DNA from: Actinomyces sp. oral taxon 448 str. F0400
GTDB taxonomy: Bacteria; Actinomycetota; Actinomycetes; Actinomycetales; Actinomycetaceae
DNA: 64,000 nt
Assembly: GCF_000220835.1 (NCBI RefSeq)
Contig: NZ_GL985606.1
Span: forward strand, 2,076,330 to 2,140,329
Direction of reading: 5' to 3'
Below the pieces are notes generated by a model. It searched no databases. It saw only the letters and a program-made list of their open reading frames with translations, and was not told where the DNA came from. The position numbers and the translations under genes were made by a program. Shown here piece by piece: positions 53,308 to 63,741 of this stretch (within the stretch, counting starts at the first letter, position 1; each line of letters starts with the position of its first letter).

Positions 53308-55272
53308 TCAGCCCAGCAGTGAGGTCCACGTCGGAATCGCCCCGACGGTGGAGGCGCTGGCAGAGCTAGAGCCCCCGTGGTTGAGGAAGAACCACACCAG
53401 AGCGCCGATCACGAGCACGACGATCGCGACGATCGCGACGATGATCAGGATCCTGCTCATCGTCGACGTCCGCGGCCGCTCGGAGACCGGACCCATCGAG
53501 GCCATCGCCGTCGTCGTTGCGGGAGTCGTGCGCGAACCCCATCCCAGGTCCTGATCGGGCGCCGGCGCCCCTGCGGGCTGGGGGGCCGGGGCGCCCGGCT
53601 GCGGAGCCGCCCCGGGCGTCGCCTCCGGCATCGGCCCGTAGGGGGTGAAGGCCTGTCCGGACTCATCGAAGGCCGAACCGGCTTCCCTCAATGGCGGCGA
53701 GTCGGGCGCATCGGGCGTGCCGGTACCGCCGGAGGGGGGCTGCTGCTCGTCCTCGGGACGCAGGACGCGCCACTGCGGATTGTCGATCTCGTCGAATTCC
53801 TCGTCGACGGGACGCACGTCGCTGAGCTCGCCCGTATCGGTATCGACCGTGCGCACGCCCTGCGCCGCGTTGGGGATCCTGACAATGGGTCGGCGCGACG
53901 GCCCCCCGGCGGCCGGCTCGGTCGCCCAGTCGGGCAGGCCCTGAGGTTGCGCCGCCGCACCCGTGCCGAGCTCGTCACCATTGGGCGGACTCGAAGGGGC
54001 GGGCGGGCTCGGCACAGCAGCCTCCTCCGGTTCCGCCTCAGTACCGCCGACGGGTTGGAAGCCGCTGCCCGGCGCCCCCGGGGCCTCACGGTCGAGACCG
54101 ATCGTCTCCGGCGCGTCGTGGCCGACCCCCGTGCTACCCGTCGCCTCATCGTGGCCGGCCTCGGAGGCGCTCGGCGTCTCACGGTTGAGCAGGGAGCGCC
54201 GTTCAGGCATGACGGCCGGCTCGTCCGTGGCCGGTGCCGCAGTGTAGGGCGGCGCCGCCGCCGGCAAGTTGACGGCGTTCATCACACCGGTCGGCTGTGC
54301 GGAAATGTCCTCGATGTCATCATCGGACAGCGACGTATTGGCGACCTGCGGCACCGGCTCCTCGGAGGCCTCCAGACCGGTCGGGGCAGCGGGAGAGGCC
54401 GTACCGGCGGCCGCGGACCGCATGGCCCCGCCCGTCCCACCGGGAGAGGCCGACGCCGGATGCTCGGGGCCGGGCCTGTCGATCCCGGATGCGGGCGCAG
54501 GCCCCTGCTCGACATCGCCGGCCGCGGGCGGGCGCCCGGCGAGCGGTGTCCGGGGCGAGCGGTCTTCGGGAACGTCGGCGACCCGCGAAGCCGGGCCCGG
54601 TGCCGAGGCATATCCCCCGGACTCGGCGTCCCTCTTCTCAGCGATGTCGGAAAGGGGCGGTTCGCCGGCGGAGTGAGCCCCCGCGAGAAGAGGAGACGGC
54701 ACGGGGGCCTGCGAGCGCGCCGTCGCGGTCTCGTCATCGTGCGCGGGCGCCGTCCGCGCACCGGCCCCGGGAGCCGCGGCCTCCCGGGAGCCGCTCGGGC
54801 GCCCCACGGTCTGCGCCGCCTGCGTCCGGGCGAATGAGGGCGTCGGACCCATGGATTCGCCTGCGGCGCGCTGATCGGACGCGGGCAGGTCCGGCCCGCC
54901 CTCATCGGACCGCACGCCGGTGGACCCGCCGGTCCTCGTATCCGCCGATCCGGAGGGGGTCGACGCCGCGTGACTCCCGGCAGCCTCCAGGCTGGGCGTC
55001 CTGATCTCGGGCTGCTCGGCCAGCGGGTCTTGCAGCGCCCTGGCCTGCTCAGGGGTGATCTCCCCCGCCGCGACGGCGGCACGCAGCGCCGCCGCCTCCT
55101 CGCGCAGGCGCTTGAGCTCCCGCCGGGTCAGAAGGGGTTGCTGTCCGGTCAGGATGGCCTCGCGCTCGGCCGCGCGCTCGGCCTGCCGCATCTCCCGTCG
55201 GCTGCGGCGAGGGCCGGCGTCGTCCTCTGCGACGTCAGGCTGGCTCTGGTTGACGTCGGTGGTCTCAGTCAC
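53308..55272 (-). CDS. Large disordered protein with one C-terminal membrane helix
   Basis: A 654-residue protein. The N-terminus is a charged coiled-coil-like segment ([19 protein letters not shown] and [21 protein letters not shown], about residues 25-75), then about 500 residues of Pro/Ala/Gly/Ser/Glu-rich, low-complexity sequence, then one hydrophobic helix near the end ([22 protein letters not shown], about residues 612-635). No family is recognised. Position between nadD and rsfS, with its GTG start overlapping the nadD stop by 8 bases, indicates co-expression. The topology would leave the disordered part in the cytoplasm. Function not known. Confidence 0.75.
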   Translation of the reverse strand: MTETTDVNQSQPDVAEDDAGPRRSRREMRQAERAAEREAILTGQQPLLTRRELKRLREEAAALRAAVAAGEITPEQARALQDPLAEQPEIRTPSLEAAGSHAASTPSGSADTRTGGSTGVRSDEGGPDLPASDQRAAGESMGPTPSFARTQAAQTVGRPSGSREAAAPGAGARTAPAHDDETATARSQAPVPSPLLAGAHSAGEPPLSDIAEKRDAESGGYASAPGPASRVADVPEDRSPRTPLAGRPPAAGDVEQGPAPASGIDRPGPEHPASASPGGTGGAMRSAAAGTASPAAPTGLEASEEPVPQVANTSLSDDDIEDISAQPTGVMNAVNLPAAAPPYTAAPATDEPAVMPERRSLLNRETPSASEAGHDEATGSTGVGHDAPETIGLDREAPGAPGSGFQPVGGTEAEPEEAAVPSPPAPSSPPNGDELGTGAAAQPQGLPDWATEPAAGGPSRRPIVRIPNAAQGVRTVDTDTGELSDVRPVDEEFDEIDNPQWRVLRPEDEQQPPSGGTGTPDAPDSPPLREAGSAFDESGQAFTPYGPMPEATPGAAPQPGAPAPQPAGAPAPDQDLGWGSRTTPATTTAMASMGPVSERPRTSTMSRILIIVAIVAIVVLVIGALVWFFLNHGGSSSASASTVGAIPTWTSLLG

Positions 55273-55945
55273 CGTCGTTCTCCTTCCTCAGGGACTGCTC
55301 TCGTGCGACACGAGCGGTCATCGACGTCGTCGATGCTGGGTGCTCCACCGTACGGTAGAGCCCGTACTTCCGGATGTACTGGACGACACCGTCGGGCACG
55401 AGGTACCAGACGGGGCCGCCCTGGGCGACCCGACTGCGGCAGTCCGTGGACGAGATGGCCATAGCGGGCACCTCGACCAGCGACACTCTGTCCTCCGGCA
55501 GGCCGGTGTCCGTCAGGACATGCCCGGGACGTGTGACGCCGACCAGGCGGGCCAGGTCGAAGATCTCCGCGTTGTCCTTCCACGTCAGGATTTGCGTCAG
55601 AGCGTCGGCGCCGGTGATGAAGTAGAGCTCGGCGCCGGGGTACTCCGCGATGACGTCGTGAAGGGTATCGATCGTGTAGGTCGTGCCGCCACGGTCGATG
55701 TCCGCGCGGGAGACGGTGAAGCGCGGATTCGACGCGGTGGCGATGACCGTCATGAGGTAGCGGTGCTCCGCCGGCGCGACACGACGGTTCTTCTTGAAGG
55801 GCTGGGTCAGCGTCGGTACGAAGATGACCTCGTCGAGCCCGAAGACGTGCTGGACTTCGGAGGCAGCGACGAGATGACCGTGATGAATCGGGTCGAAGGT
55901 GCCGCCCATGAGACCGATGCGCAGCCGGCGTGGGGCGCCGCTCAT
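55265..55945 (-). CDS. nadD: Nicotinate-nucleotide adenylyltransferase
   Basis: A 226-residue NadD, which makes deamido-NAD from NaMN and ATP in NAD synthesis. [20 protein letters not shown] carries the GGTFDP and HxGH motifs, [37 protein letters not shown] follows, then [14 protein letters not shown] and the C-terminal motif [34 protein letters not shown] (SST-R). ATG 55945 gives the normal length; upstream in-frame codons are alternatives but unlike the family. Confidence 0.95.
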   Translation of the reverse strand: MSGAPRRLRIGLMGGTFDPIHHGHLVAASEVQHVFGLDEVIFVPTLTQPFKKNRRVAPAEHRYLMTVIATASNPRFTVSRADIDRGGTTYTIDTLHDVIAEYPGAELYFITGADALTQILTWKDNAEIFDLARLVGVTRPGHVLTDTGLPEDRVSLVEVPAMAISSTDCRSRVAQGGPVWYLVPDGVVQYIRKYGLYRTVEHPASTTSMTARVAREQSLRKENDGD

Positions 55946-56141
55946 CGGCACCACCCCCCTGTCGCTGTTCGGCACTACCGCTCCTTCTGTCACTGCGAGC
56001 CCTGTGCACGCAGACATACCCATACTGCCACGGACAGGGGGCGCAGCGGTTCGTGCCACGCCCGCCGTGAACGCGGTCGTGATCGATCATCCCGCCCGCC
56101 CCGTCGAGCCCGCCGTCCCGTACCCGTGCGCCGGCGTGACC

Positions 56142-56147
56142 TATGCT
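56142..56147 (+). promoter_or_regulatory. -10-like TATGCT of the DeoR-family gene
   Basis: TATGCT lies 70 bases before the ATG of the DeoR gene, leaving a leader with a good Shine-Dalgarno site. No obvious -35. Confidence 0.35.
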
Positions 56148-56216
56148 GCGGGTACCGCGACGACCCCGGCAATGCTCCCGCTGTGCGGTCCCCGGGGAGC
56201 CCGCGAAGGAGACCCG

Positions 56217-56993
56217 ATGAGCCGCCACAAGCGTCTGTCCACCATCCTGGGCATCGTCGTCGAGGAGGGCAGCGTCCACATCGACGACATTATCAAGCGA
56301 CTCGACGTCTCGGCCGCCACGGCGCGGCGGGATCTCGATCTTCTGGCCCAGCAGCAGCTCATCACCCGCACCCGCGGAGGCGCCTGCGCCAACCCGATCT
56401 CCTCTCAGCTCCCACTGCGCTACCGCACGACCCGCATGGGGCGCCAGAAGGCCCGTATCGCCCGCGCGGCCGCCCAGATGGTGCGCCCCGGCGACGTCAT
56501 CGCTCTCAACGGCGGGACGACAACGACGGAAGTCGCCCGGGAGGTCGCGCTCCTGCCGAACCCGACCGCCCCGGAGGATCCCGTGACGGTCGTGACTAAC
56601 GCCGTCAACATCGCCAGCGAGCTGACCGTGCGCCAAACGGTTCGTGTGGTCGTCACCGGAGGTGTGACCCGAGCCCGCTCCTACGAGCTGACCGGCCCGC
56701 TGGCCGACCTGATCCTCCCCCGGATCTCGGTGGGGACCGTCTTCCTGGGCGTCGAGGGACTCGACCGCACCGGCGCTTACGCGTCCCACGAGGGCGAAGC
56801 GGCCGTGGGCGCCGCATTCGTCAGGGCCGCGCGCCGTACCGTCGTCGTCGCGGACCGCACCAAGCTCGCCGGACCCGCCTTCGCCCTGATCTGCGAGAGG
56901 GCCGATATCGATCTGCTCATCACCGACGAGGACGCCCGCTCCTCCGATGTCGCCGCCATGCGCGAGGCGGGGATCGACGTCCGCCTGGTGTGA
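56217..56993 (+). CDS. DeoR family transcriptional regulator
   Basis: A 258-residue regulator. HTH: RLSTILGIVVEEGSVHIDDIIKRLDVSAATARRDLDLLAQQQLITRTRGGA (about residues 6-56), the DeoR signature. The C-terminal DeoRC sensor domain has GDVIALNGGTTTTEVAREVALL, VVTNAVNIASELT and FLGVEGLD. Ligand is a sugar phosphate by family analogy; targets not visible here. ATG 56217 has AAGGAG 6 bases upstream. It is divergent from nadD and convergent with proA. Confidence 0.9.
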   Translation: MSRHKRLSTILGIVVEEGSVHIDDIIKRLDVSAATARRDLDLLAQQQLITRTRGGACANPISSQLPLRYRTTRMGRQKARIARAAAQMVRPGDVIALNGGTTTTEVAREVALLPNPTAPEDPVTVVTNAVNIASELTVRQTVRVVVTGGVTRARSYELTGPLADLILPRISVGTVFLGVEGLDRTGAYASHEGEAAVGAAFVRAARRTVVVADRTKLAGPAFALICERADIDLLITDEDARSSDVAAMREAGIDVRLV

Positions 56994-57054
56994 CGCCCTC
57001 CCGCATGAGGCGACGCGCGGGATGTCGGAGATTCGGGGATACGGCGGGGTCGTC

Positions 57055-58371
57055 TCAGGGGCGCACGTGACCGGCGCCCTCGACGATCCACTTGGTCGTT
57101 GTCAGAGCGGCCGGCCCCATGGGCCCGCGGGCGTGAAGCTTCTGGGTGGAGATACCCAGTTCCGCCCCCAGACCCAGCTGACCGCCGTCGGTGAAGCGCG
57201 TCGAGGCGTTGACCATGACGACGGCGGAGTCGACCGCCTCCGTGAAACGATTCATAGCTGTGATGTCCCGGGTGAGAATCGCCTCGGTGTGCCCGGTCGA
57301 CCACCGGGAGATGTGATCGACGGCTTCCTCCAGATCCGCCACGACCCGCACGGCCAGGTCAAGGCTGCCGTACTCGGTGGCCCAGTCCTCGTCGGTGGCC
57401 GCGACCAGCAGCTCCCCGCGACCGGCCCGCCCCGCTGAATCACGCAGCACGGTCTCGGCGGCGGCGTCCACGTGGAGGACGACGCCCTCATCCCACAGCG
57501 CCGCCGCGACGGCGGGCAGAAGGCGTTCGGCGATGTCGCAGTGCACCAGCAGGGTCTCGGCGGCGTTGCACACGCCCACACGCTGAGTCTTGGCGTTGAC
57601 GACGAGCGGCACGGCCGCCTCGAGGTCGGCCGAGGCGTCGGCGTAGACGTGGCAGTTGCCCGACCCGGTCTCGATGACGGGCACCGCCGATTCCTCCACG
57701 ACCGTCTCGATGAGTCCGGCGCCACCGCGCGGGACGAGCACATCGATCAAGCCCCGAGCCCGCATGAGCGCCGTGGCGCCCGCCCTTCCGGCGGCGTCCA
57801 CACTCGTCACCAGATCCGCGGGCAGACCGACGCTCTCCAGGGCGTCCCGCAGGATGCCGACAAGAGTGGCGTTGGTCCGCTGCGCGGCGCTTCCGCCGCG
57901 CAGCACGACCGCATTGCCGGACTTCAGGGCCAGAGCGGCCACGTCGACGGTGACGTTGGGGCGGGCCTCGTAGATCATGCCGATCACGCCCACGGGCACG
58001 CGCACACGGCGCACCTTCAACCCGTTGGGGAGAGTCCGGCCGTCGACGATCTGGCCGACCGGATCGGGCAGGCCGGCGACCTCGCGCAGGGAGGCGGCGA
58101 CGGCGGCGACGCGCCCGACGGTGAGGGTCAATCGGTCGACCAGCCCCTCCCTCATGCCCGCCCGACGAGCGCGCTCCACGTCGACGGAGTTGGCGGCCAG
58201 AATCGTCTGCGTGCCGGCCAGCAGCCCGTCGGCCATGGCGTGCAGCCCGGCGTCCTTGAGCTCGCGGCGCACGCCTGAGGCGGCGCGCTGCGCCAGACGG
58301 GCGGAGCGCGCCGTGCGGGTGACCGACTCGACCGCGTCCTGCTGGGGCGAGGGGCTGATGGAGACGTCCAT
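57055..58371 (-). CDS. proA: Gamma-glutamyl phosphate reductase
   Basis: A 438-residue ALDH-fold enzyme of proline synthesis that reduces gamma-glutamyl phosphate to the semialdehyde. Segments include [93 protein letters not shown] with the catalytic Cys, and [30 protein letters not shown]. The ATG at 58371 follows TATGGT-6 bases, the leaderless-like pattern. In many actinobacteria obg, proB and proA are adjacent; here a two-gene cassette in the opposite direction separates proB from proA. Confidence 0.95.
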   Translation of the reverse strand: MDVSISPSPQQDAVESVTRTARSARLAQRAASGVRRELKDAGLHAMADGLLAGTQTILAANSVDVERARRAGMREGLVDRLTLTVGRVAAVAASLREVAGLPDPVGQIVDGRTLPNGLKVRRVRVPVGVIGMIYEARPNVTVDVAALALKSGNAVVLRGGSAAQRTNATLVGILRDALESVGLPADLVTSVDAAGRAGATALMRARGLIDVLVPRGGAGLIETVVEESAVPVIETGSGNCHVYADASADLEAAVPLVVNAKTQRVGVCNAAETLLVHCDIAERLLPAVAAALWDEGVVLHVDAAAETVLRDSAGRAGRGELLVAATDEDWATEYGSLDLAVRVVADLEEAVDHISRWSTGHTEAILTRDITAMNRFTEAVDSAVVMVNASTRFTDGGQLGLGAELGISTQKLHARGPMGPAALTTTKWIVEGAGHVRP

Positions 58372-58688
58372 GACCGCACCATACGGGACCGCCCCGGTTC
58401 AGGTGACCCCGGCCGACCGGGCTGTGAGGGCCAGGCGAGGGCCATTGGATGATCCGCCCTCCGATCCGCCGGCGTCCACAGGTACCGTTTCGGGGAAAGA
58501 CACGATATGCTGCCTGGCGCGAGGGCGCCCGGCCGTACCGCCCATGGCTTGAGCATCCGCACCGCTCGCCGTGGGGCGACACCACCACCACCCGCGGCGC
58601 GGGCGCCCTCGCCTCTCCCCTCCGACGAGGCCGTCGTCCGGTCTCTTCTCCGGCCTCTTCGTCGTCGCCCGTGATCGTCTCGACGTTA
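58372..58688. other. Gap between proA and the ATPase gene
   Basis: About 320 bases. It holds the proA -10-like TATGGT (58378-58383, minus strand, 6 bases before the ATG), then no supported gene or RNA. A CCCCGGTTCAGGTGACCCCG stretch and several small GC dyads are unremarkable. Confidence 0.4.
58378..58383 (-). promoter_or_regulatory. -10-like hexamer of proA
   Basis: TATGGT, 6 bases, ATG on the minus strand. Leaderless pattern, inferred. Confidence 0.45.
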
Positions 58689-58694
58689 TATAAT
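58689..58694 (+). promoter_or_regulatory. Perfect -10 box TATAAT before the ATPase cassette
   Basis: TATAAT (58689-58694) lies 40 bases before the ATPase ATG. A matching -35 is not obvious. Such an AT-rich box stands out in this GC-rich window and suggests an independently transcribed cassette. Confidence 0.5.
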
Positions 58695-58734
58695 TCTCCC
58701 GGTTAATGGTCGGGCAGGGGAGCAGGTACCGTCG

Positions 58735-59892
58735 ATGAGGATCACGCACCTGGAGGCGAGCAACTGGCGCAACTTCAAAAGCGTGGAGTTCGACGTCGGG
58801 GAGCGTCTGTTCATCGTCGGCCCGAATGCGGCCGGCAAGTCGAACCTGCTCGATATCTTCCGCTTCCTGTCGGATATCGCCGCATCGGGCGGTGGGCTCT
58901 CATCGGCCATCGAACGCCGCGGCGGGCTCAAGAAAGTTCGGAGCCTGTTCGCACGGAACTACGCCGGGGGACGCCTCATCATCGATGTCACCCTGCAGGA
59001 GGCGGAGACCACGTGGAGGTACCAGCTCGCTGTACGGGGCGAGAAGGGCGGACGAAACCGTCCGATCGTGGACACGGAGCTCGTGGAACGCAACGGCCGG
59101 ACCATTCTGTCGCGGCCGGACTCCCAGGACGATGCGGATCCTGAGAGGCTCACGCAGACTCACCTGGAGCAGATCGCGGCAAACCATGAGTTCCGTCCCA
59201 TCGCCGCGCACCTGTCGAAGGTTCAGTACTTCCATCTCGTCCCCCAGATCATCCGTGATCCTGCACGAACCACCCCCACTCATCACGATCCTTACGGCAG
59301 CGATTTCATCACCCAGATGAACAGCACGCCCATGATCACACGCAACGCCTGGCTCAGACGCATGCAGGAGGCGCTCCAGGCCGCCGTTCCGGGCTTCGAG
59401 TCGCTGGCCATCGAGACGGACCCCGCCGGCAAGCCGCACCTGATCGCCGGATACAGGAACTGGCGCGCGACGCCATCCAAGCAGAACGAGTCGGACTTCT
59501 CCGACGGAACACTGCGTCTCATTGGTCTGCTGTGGTCGATCATCAAGGCGCCGGCGAGCCCGGGCGTCCTCCTTCTGGAAGAGCCCGAGCTCTCCCTCAA
59601 CAATGCGATCGTGAAGATCCTGCCCTCAGTCCTGGCCCAGGTGCGCAGGTCCTCCGATCTTCAAATCGTGCTGTCCACCCACGCCCCCGAGATCCTCAAC
59701 GACGAGGGCATCAGCCCTGACGAGGTCCTCGTCCTGCGGGTCACGGACGACGGGTCGACGGCCGATCTCCTCTCGAGCCTGCCCGAAGTCGCGGACCTCG
59801 AGCTCGGGCTCGCCACCTCCGACGTCGTCGACGGACTCATCGCCCCGGACGACCTCACCGGGCTGATGACCGCCGCCCGGAGCCGTCGATGA
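58735..59892 (+). CDS. AAA/ABC-type ATPase of a two-gene cassette (OLD/AbiL/AriA-like)
   Basis: A 385-residue ATPase. Walker A is GPNAAGKSN (about residues 29-37) right after LEASNWRNFKSVEF, the start of RecF/SMC-type ABC ATPases. The middle (about residues 110-240) is a variable insert. The ABC signature region is SDGTLRLIGLLW (about residue 256), Walker B with catalytic Glu is VLLLEEPELSL (about residue 280), and the H-switch is LSTHAPEILNDEG (about residue 312). This matches the AAA_21/AAA_15-type ATPases of defence pairs such as PARIS AriA and abortive-infection systems. It overlaps the next gene by 4 bases (ATGA). Confidence 0.82.
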   Translation: MRITHLEASNWRNFKSVEFDVGERLFIVGPNAAGKSNLLDIFRFLSDIAASGGGLSSAIERRGGLKKVRSLFARNYAGGRLIIDVTLQEAETTWRYQLAVRGEKGGRNRPIVDTELVERNGRTILSRPDSQDDADPERLTQTHLEQIAANHEFRPIAAHLSKVQYFHLVPQIIRDPARTTPTHHDPYGSDFITQMNSTPMITRNAWLRRMQEALQAAVPGFESLAIETDPAGKPHLIAGYRNWRATPSKQNESDFSDGTLRLIGLLWSIIKAPASPGVLLLEEPELSLNNAIVKILPSVLAQVRRSSDLQIVLSTHAPEILNDEGISPDEVLVLRVTDDGSTADLLSSLPEVADLELGLATSDVVDGLIAPDDLTGLMTAARSRR

Positions 59893-60503
59893 GCCCGAGC
59901 CCTTATGTCTCGGTCGCGGTGGAAGGGCAATCCGATACGGGCATGGTCGAATCCTTACTCAATTACGTTGGGCTCGCACTCAGCCGCCCTTGCGTGGTCA
60001 AACGCGGGGCGTCCAATCTCGACAAGATGATTCCGAAGCTCAGCCGCGCCCCGATCGAGGCGCCATGGATCGTCTTCCGAGACTCCGATAATCGGTGTCC
60101 AGTCGAGTTGAAGAAGGAACTCATCGGTTCCGATCGCGGCAACGGATTCGAGCTGCGCCTGGCCTGCTCCATGACTGAGGCCTGGATTCTGGCAGACGCA
60201 AACGGGTTCGCCAAGTTCTTCAGAGTCAGCAGGAAGAAGCTCCCCGCAGCACCCGATGATCTTCAGCACGCCAAAAATGAGCTTCTCCGTCTGTGCCAGC
60301 ATTCCAGGTCCACCACCATCCAGAAAGAAATGGTGCGCGCTGACGGGAGCACCGGACCACTCTACGTCAATCGAGTCATCAATTTCTGCCGCGGGCACTG
60401 GGACGTGGCCAGAGCGTGCGAGCGCAGCCCCAGCCTCGCTCGCGCGGTGGCACGGTTGACGACCATGCGCGCCAAACTCGTCTCGACCCCGTCCGCGTCC
60501 TGA
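59889..60503 (+). CDS. DUF4276-type (TOPRIM-like) partner of the ATPase
   Basis: A 204-residue protein. It begins VSVAVEGQSDTGMVESLL (E12), a TOPRIM-like first motif, followed by the acidic pair in IVFRDSDNRC (D65, D67) and SMTEAWILAD (E97). The layout fits DUF4276/TOPRIM-like putative nucleases that accompany AAA ATPases in defence loci. No transmembrane segment. Its ATG overlaps the ATPase stop, so both are coupled. It reaches to within 40 bases of the convergent proB. The DUF4276 assignment is by likeness, not by a search. Confidence 0.7.
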   Translation: MSPSPYVSVAVEGQSDTGMVESLLNYVGLALSRPCVVKRGASNLDKMIPKLSRAPIEAPWIVFRDSDNRCPVELKKELIGSDRGNGFELRLACSMTEAWILADANGFAKFFRVSRKKLPAAPDDLQHAKNELLRLCQHSRSTTIQKEMVRADGSTGPLYVNRVINFCRGHWDVARACERSPSLARAVARLTTMRAKLVSTPSAS

Positions 60504-60541
60504 GGGCGGCGCACCCTGCTCGCAACGGCGGAACGCACGCA

Positions 60542-61693
60542 TCAGATGCGCTCGCCCGCCGTACGCGGCAACTCGGCGAGGTCGTCGCGGTGAACCACCG
60601 GGGCGACATGGTCGAGCGGATCGGCGGAACCGTCCCGGCGCGCCCGCAGGTCCTCTTCGAGCTCGCCCGATGCGTAACGGCAGATGCCGCGGGCCATGAC
60701 GCCCGCGGGGCCCACGAGCTCGACGACCGCCCCGGACTCGAAGTCCCCGTTCACGCCCGTCACGCCCGGCAGGAGAAGGGACTTCTTGCCCACTGTGATC
60801 GCCCGCTGCGCACCGGCGTCGATCACGATGCGTCCTTCGGGAACGGAGGCGTGCGCCATCCACAGCCGACGGCTGGGACGGTGCGGGCCGGTCGGGGCGA
60901 ACCAGGTGCCCAGGTCGACGGGCACTTCCCGCTCCCCCAGCAGACGGGGAGCGTCGTCGGCCGATGCGATGACGGCGGCCGTTCCGGAGGCGCAGGCGAT
61001 CGTCGCCGCCTGAAGCTTGGTGCGCATGCCGCCCGTGCCGAGTGTGCTCGCACGCCCGGTGACGTCAACGTCGATGAGCTCGTCCGGCGCGCCGACGTAG
61101 CGCACGGGCTCGGCCCCGGGAGTGCCCGGTCTGGCCGTCCACACGCCGTCGACGTCGGTGAGCAGCACGAGCACATCAGCCGTCACCAGGTGGGCCGCCA
61201 GCGCAGCCAGCCGGTCGTTGTCGCCGAGGTTGAACTCGGCGGTCGCCACGGCGTCGTTCTCGTTGACGATAGGGACCGCTCCCATCGACAGCAGGGCGCC
61301 GAAGGTGGCCCGCACGGTCCGGTAGTGGCTGCGCACCGCCACATCCTGGGCGGTGAGCAGGACCTGGGCCGTCACCACCCCGTAGGCGCTCATCGCAGTC
61401 TGCCAGCGCGAGACCAGGTGTCCCTGACCGACCGAGGCGGCCGCCTGCAGCAGGCGCAGCTCGCCCGGGCGCCCGGTCATGCCCAGGGGGATCAGCCCTG
61501 CGGCCACAGCACCCGAGGACACGAGAACCACGTCGTGACCGCGTCGTCGCAGCCCGGCGACGAGGCCCGCGATGATATCGATGCGGTTGAGGTCCAGTCC
61601 CCCGTCCGAACGGGTCAGAGAGGACGAGCCGACCTTGAGCACCACGCGAGCGTTGTCGGCCAGACTCGTGGGCCGGAGCCCGGCCGTGCTCAT
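60542..61693 (-). CDS. proB: Glutamate 5-kinase
   Basis: A 383-residue kinase of proline synthesis that phosphorylates glutamate. The kinase part contains [75 protein letters not shown] (ND-x-V), LLTDVDGVW and [15 protein letters not shown]. The C-terminal 110 residues form a PUA domain. ATG 61693 overlaps the obg stop by 4 bases (ATGA), so proB is made with obg. Confidence 0.96.
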   Translation of the reverse strand: MSTAGLRPTSLADNARVVLKVGSSSLTRSDGGLDLNRIDIIAGLVAGLRRRGHDVVLVSSGAVAAGLIPLGMTGRPGELRLLQAAASVGQGHLVSRWQTAMSAYGVVTAQVLLTAQDVAVRSHYRTVRATFGALLSMGAVPIVNENDAVATAEFNLGDNDRLAALAAHLVTADVLVLLTDVDGVWTARPGTPGAEPVRYVGAPDELIDVDVTGRASTLGTGGMRTKLQAATIACASGTAAVIASADDAPRLLGEREVPVDLGTWFAPTGPHRPSRRLWMAHASVPEGRIVIDAGAQRAITVGKKSLLLPGVTGVNGDFESGAVVELVGPAGVMARGICRYASGELEEDLRARRDGSADPLDHVAPVVHRDDLAELPRTAGERI

Positions 61694-63270
61694 GCGTCAT
61701 CCCGGCCGAGCCGGTCGGCGACGTCGGTCCACAAACCTTCGGCGGCCTCGTCACGCAGCTCCTGGCGTGCAGCCTCCTTGGCGTCCATGAGCGCATGGTA
61801 CTGAGCTCGGCGCTCGGCGCTGGTGCGACGGTGAGGTCTGTCGACCCGCGGGTCGGTGCCTCGCGCCCCGAGAAGCTCGGCGCCGGCCGACACGGTCGGC
61901 TCCCATGTAAACATCACCCCGCCGTCGACTGACCCGATGAGGACGGAGTCCCCGGCGTGCGCACCGGCGGCGACCAGTTCGTCCTCGACCCCGCCGGCCG
62001 CCAGACGATCAGCCAGGTAACCGACGGCCTCATCATTGGCGAAGTCTGTCTGACGCACCCAGCGCTCGGGCCCGTCCCCGCGAACCTGGTAGACATCCCC
62101 CTCGCCGGGGTGATGAATGAGATGCACCGTCGCCGCTGCCCTCCTGCCCCGGCCGGCGACGGCGGCCGGACGGATGACAGGTCGGGAGGCCTCGACGACC
62201 GCCCGCGAGGCCCGGGCGTCCACCCGCGCTCGTTCCACGAGTTCGGCCAGAGCGAAGGACAGGGTCCGCAGACCGGTGTGGGCGACGGCCGAGACCTCGA
62301 AGACGGGCAGAGCGCGGGAGGCGATGTCATCCCTCACGAAATCGGCGAGTTCGGCGGCCTCGGCGACGTCGATCTTGTTCAGCACGACGACACGGGGCCG
62401 GTCCATGAGCGGTGCGCGTCCCGTACGGGCCGGGTCGGATTCCTCCTCGCTCAGACGAGCGGCGTAAGCGGCGAGCTCGGCCTCAATGGCGTCCAAATCG
62501 CTCAGCGGGTCACGGCCGGACTCGAGTGTGGCGCAGTCCAGGACGTGAACGATGACGGCGCAGCGTTCAACATGGCGCAGGAACTCCAGCCCCAGTCCCC
62601 TGCCCCGGCTGGCGCCTGGAATAAGGCCGGGGACGTCGGCGATCGTGTAACGGATCTCACCGGCCTCGACGACGCCCACATTCGGCACCAGAGTGGTGAA
62701 GGGGTAGTCGGCGATCTTGGGCCGAGCCGCGCTCATGGCCGCAATGAGGGAGGACTTGCCGGCGCTGGGATAGCCGACCAGCGCCACGTCGGCGATGGTC
62801 TTGAGCTCCACAACGACGTCGCGCACCTGCCCCGGCTCGCCCAGCAGGTGGAACCCGGGAGCTCGGCGCCGGGAGGACGCCAAGGAGAAGTTGCCGCGTC
62901 CGCCGGTGCCTCCCTCGGCCACGACGACGCTGGCCCCCTCACCGACGAGATCCGCGACGATACCGCCTTCGGCGTCCTTGACGATGGTGCCCTCGGGAAC
63001 CGGCAGCACGAGGTCCGCGCCGTCCGTGCCGCGACGCCAACTCCCCATACCGGGCGTGCCGTTGCCGGCGGCGCGGTGAGGCGAGCGATGGTAGGTCAGC
63101 AAAGTGGTGGCCCGCGGGTCGACGACGAGCACGACGCTGCCGCCGTGCCCGCCGTCGCCGCCGTCGGGTCCGGCCAGAGGCTTGAACTTCTCGCGGTGGA
63201 TCGATGTGCATCCGTCGCCGCCGCGGCCGCCGCTCACGTGGAGAACCACTCGGTCGATGAAACTGGGCAT
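61690..63270 (-). CDS. obg: GTPase Obg/CgtA
   Basis: A 526-residue GTPase needed for 50S assembly and stress response. The Obg fold is Gly-rich with [59 protein letters not shown]; the G domain has [22 protein letters not shown] (switch I), [14 protein letters not shown]; and a C-terminal OCT domain lies at about residues 360-430. A further C-terminal tail is usual in actinobacteria. ATG 63270 has AGGAGG 5 bases upstream. It is preceded by a strong hairpin after rpmA. Confidence 0.96.
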   Translation of the reverse strand: MPSFIDRVVLHVSGGRGGDGCTSIHREKFKPLAGPDGGDGGHGGSVVLVVDPRATTLLTYHRSPHRAAGNGTPGMGSWRRGTDGADLVLPVPEGTIVKDAEGGIVADLVGEGASVVVAEGGTGGRGNFSLASSRRRAPGFHLLGEPGQVRDVVVELKTIADVALVGYPSAGKSSLIAAMSAARPKIADYPFTTLVPNVGVVEAGEIRYTIADVPGLIPGASRGRGLGLEFLRHVERCAVIVHVLDCATLESGRDPLSDLDAIEAELAAYAARLSEEESDPARTGRAPLMDRPRVVVLNKIDVAEAAELADFVRDDIASRALPVFEVSAVAHTGLRTLSFALAELVERARVDARASRAVVEASRPVIRPAAVAGRGRRAAATVHLIHHPGEGDVYQVRGDGPERWVRQTDFANDEAVGYLADRLAAGGVEDELVAAGAHAGDSVLIGSVDGGVMFTWEPTVSAGAELLGARGTDPRVDRPHRRTSAERRAQYHALMDAKEAARQELRDEAAEGLWTDVADRLGRDDA

Positions 63271-63372
63271 GGGTCCTCCTGGATGATGTGGGCGCAGTGG
63301 CGGAAGACGTCCCGCATGCATAGCGAGCGCGGCCGGCGGATCGGCAGAACCGACGGTCAGCGGAATGCGCAT

Positions 63373-63408
63373 CGCGAGGGCGGACGGCCGAAGCCGCTCG
63401 CCCTCGCG
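63373..63408 (-). terminator. Nested hairpin between rpmA and obg
   Basis: CGCGAGGGCG and CGCCCTCGCG form a 10-bp stem, and inside it CGGC-CGAA-GCCG adds a 4-bp stem with a tetraloop. It lies about 25 bases after the rpmA stop and 100 bases before obg. May reduce read-through from ribosomal protein genes into obg. Confidence 0.6.
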
Positions 63409-63432
63409 GAACCAGATGGCGGTGCTGGAGGC

Positions 63433-63690
63433 TCAGGCCTCGGAACGCACGACGTTGACGACCTTGCGATCGCGATGCCTGCCGAACTGAACGCTACCGG
63501 CGGCCGTGGCGAAAAGAGTGTCGTCGTTGCCCCGACCCACGTTGATTCCGGGATGGAAATGGGTTCCGCGCTGGCGGACGATAATCTCCCCGGCCTTGAC
63601 GACCTGCCCGCCGAAACGCTTGACGCCGAGACGCTGAGCATTGGAGTCGCGGCCGTTGCGGGAGGAGCCGAGCCCCTTCTTGTGTGCCAT
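63433..63690 (-). CDS. rpmA: 50S ribosomal protein L27
   Basis: An 85-residue L27. The family start [48 protein letters not shown] is complete. The N-terminus reaches the peptidyl-transferase centre. No extra cleaved leader is present. Co-oriented with rplU upstream and obg downstream, the usual order rplU-rpmA-obg. Confidence 0.98.
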   Translation of the reverse strand: MAHKKGLGSSRNGRDSNAQRLGVKRFGGQVVKAGEIIVRQRGTHFHPGINVGRGNDDTLFATAAGSVQFGRHRDRKVVNVVRSEA

Positions 63691-63741
63691 AATGAGGTTT
63701 CTCTCTCTTAAGCTGGTGCGTTCAGGATGCCGCGGGTCGGG

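Noticed and set aside
53377-54837. Long plus-strand frame opposite the disordered protein
   Set aside because: Arg/Gly/Pro composition is that of a shadow of the Pro/Ala-rich minus-strand gene, and it has no family match.
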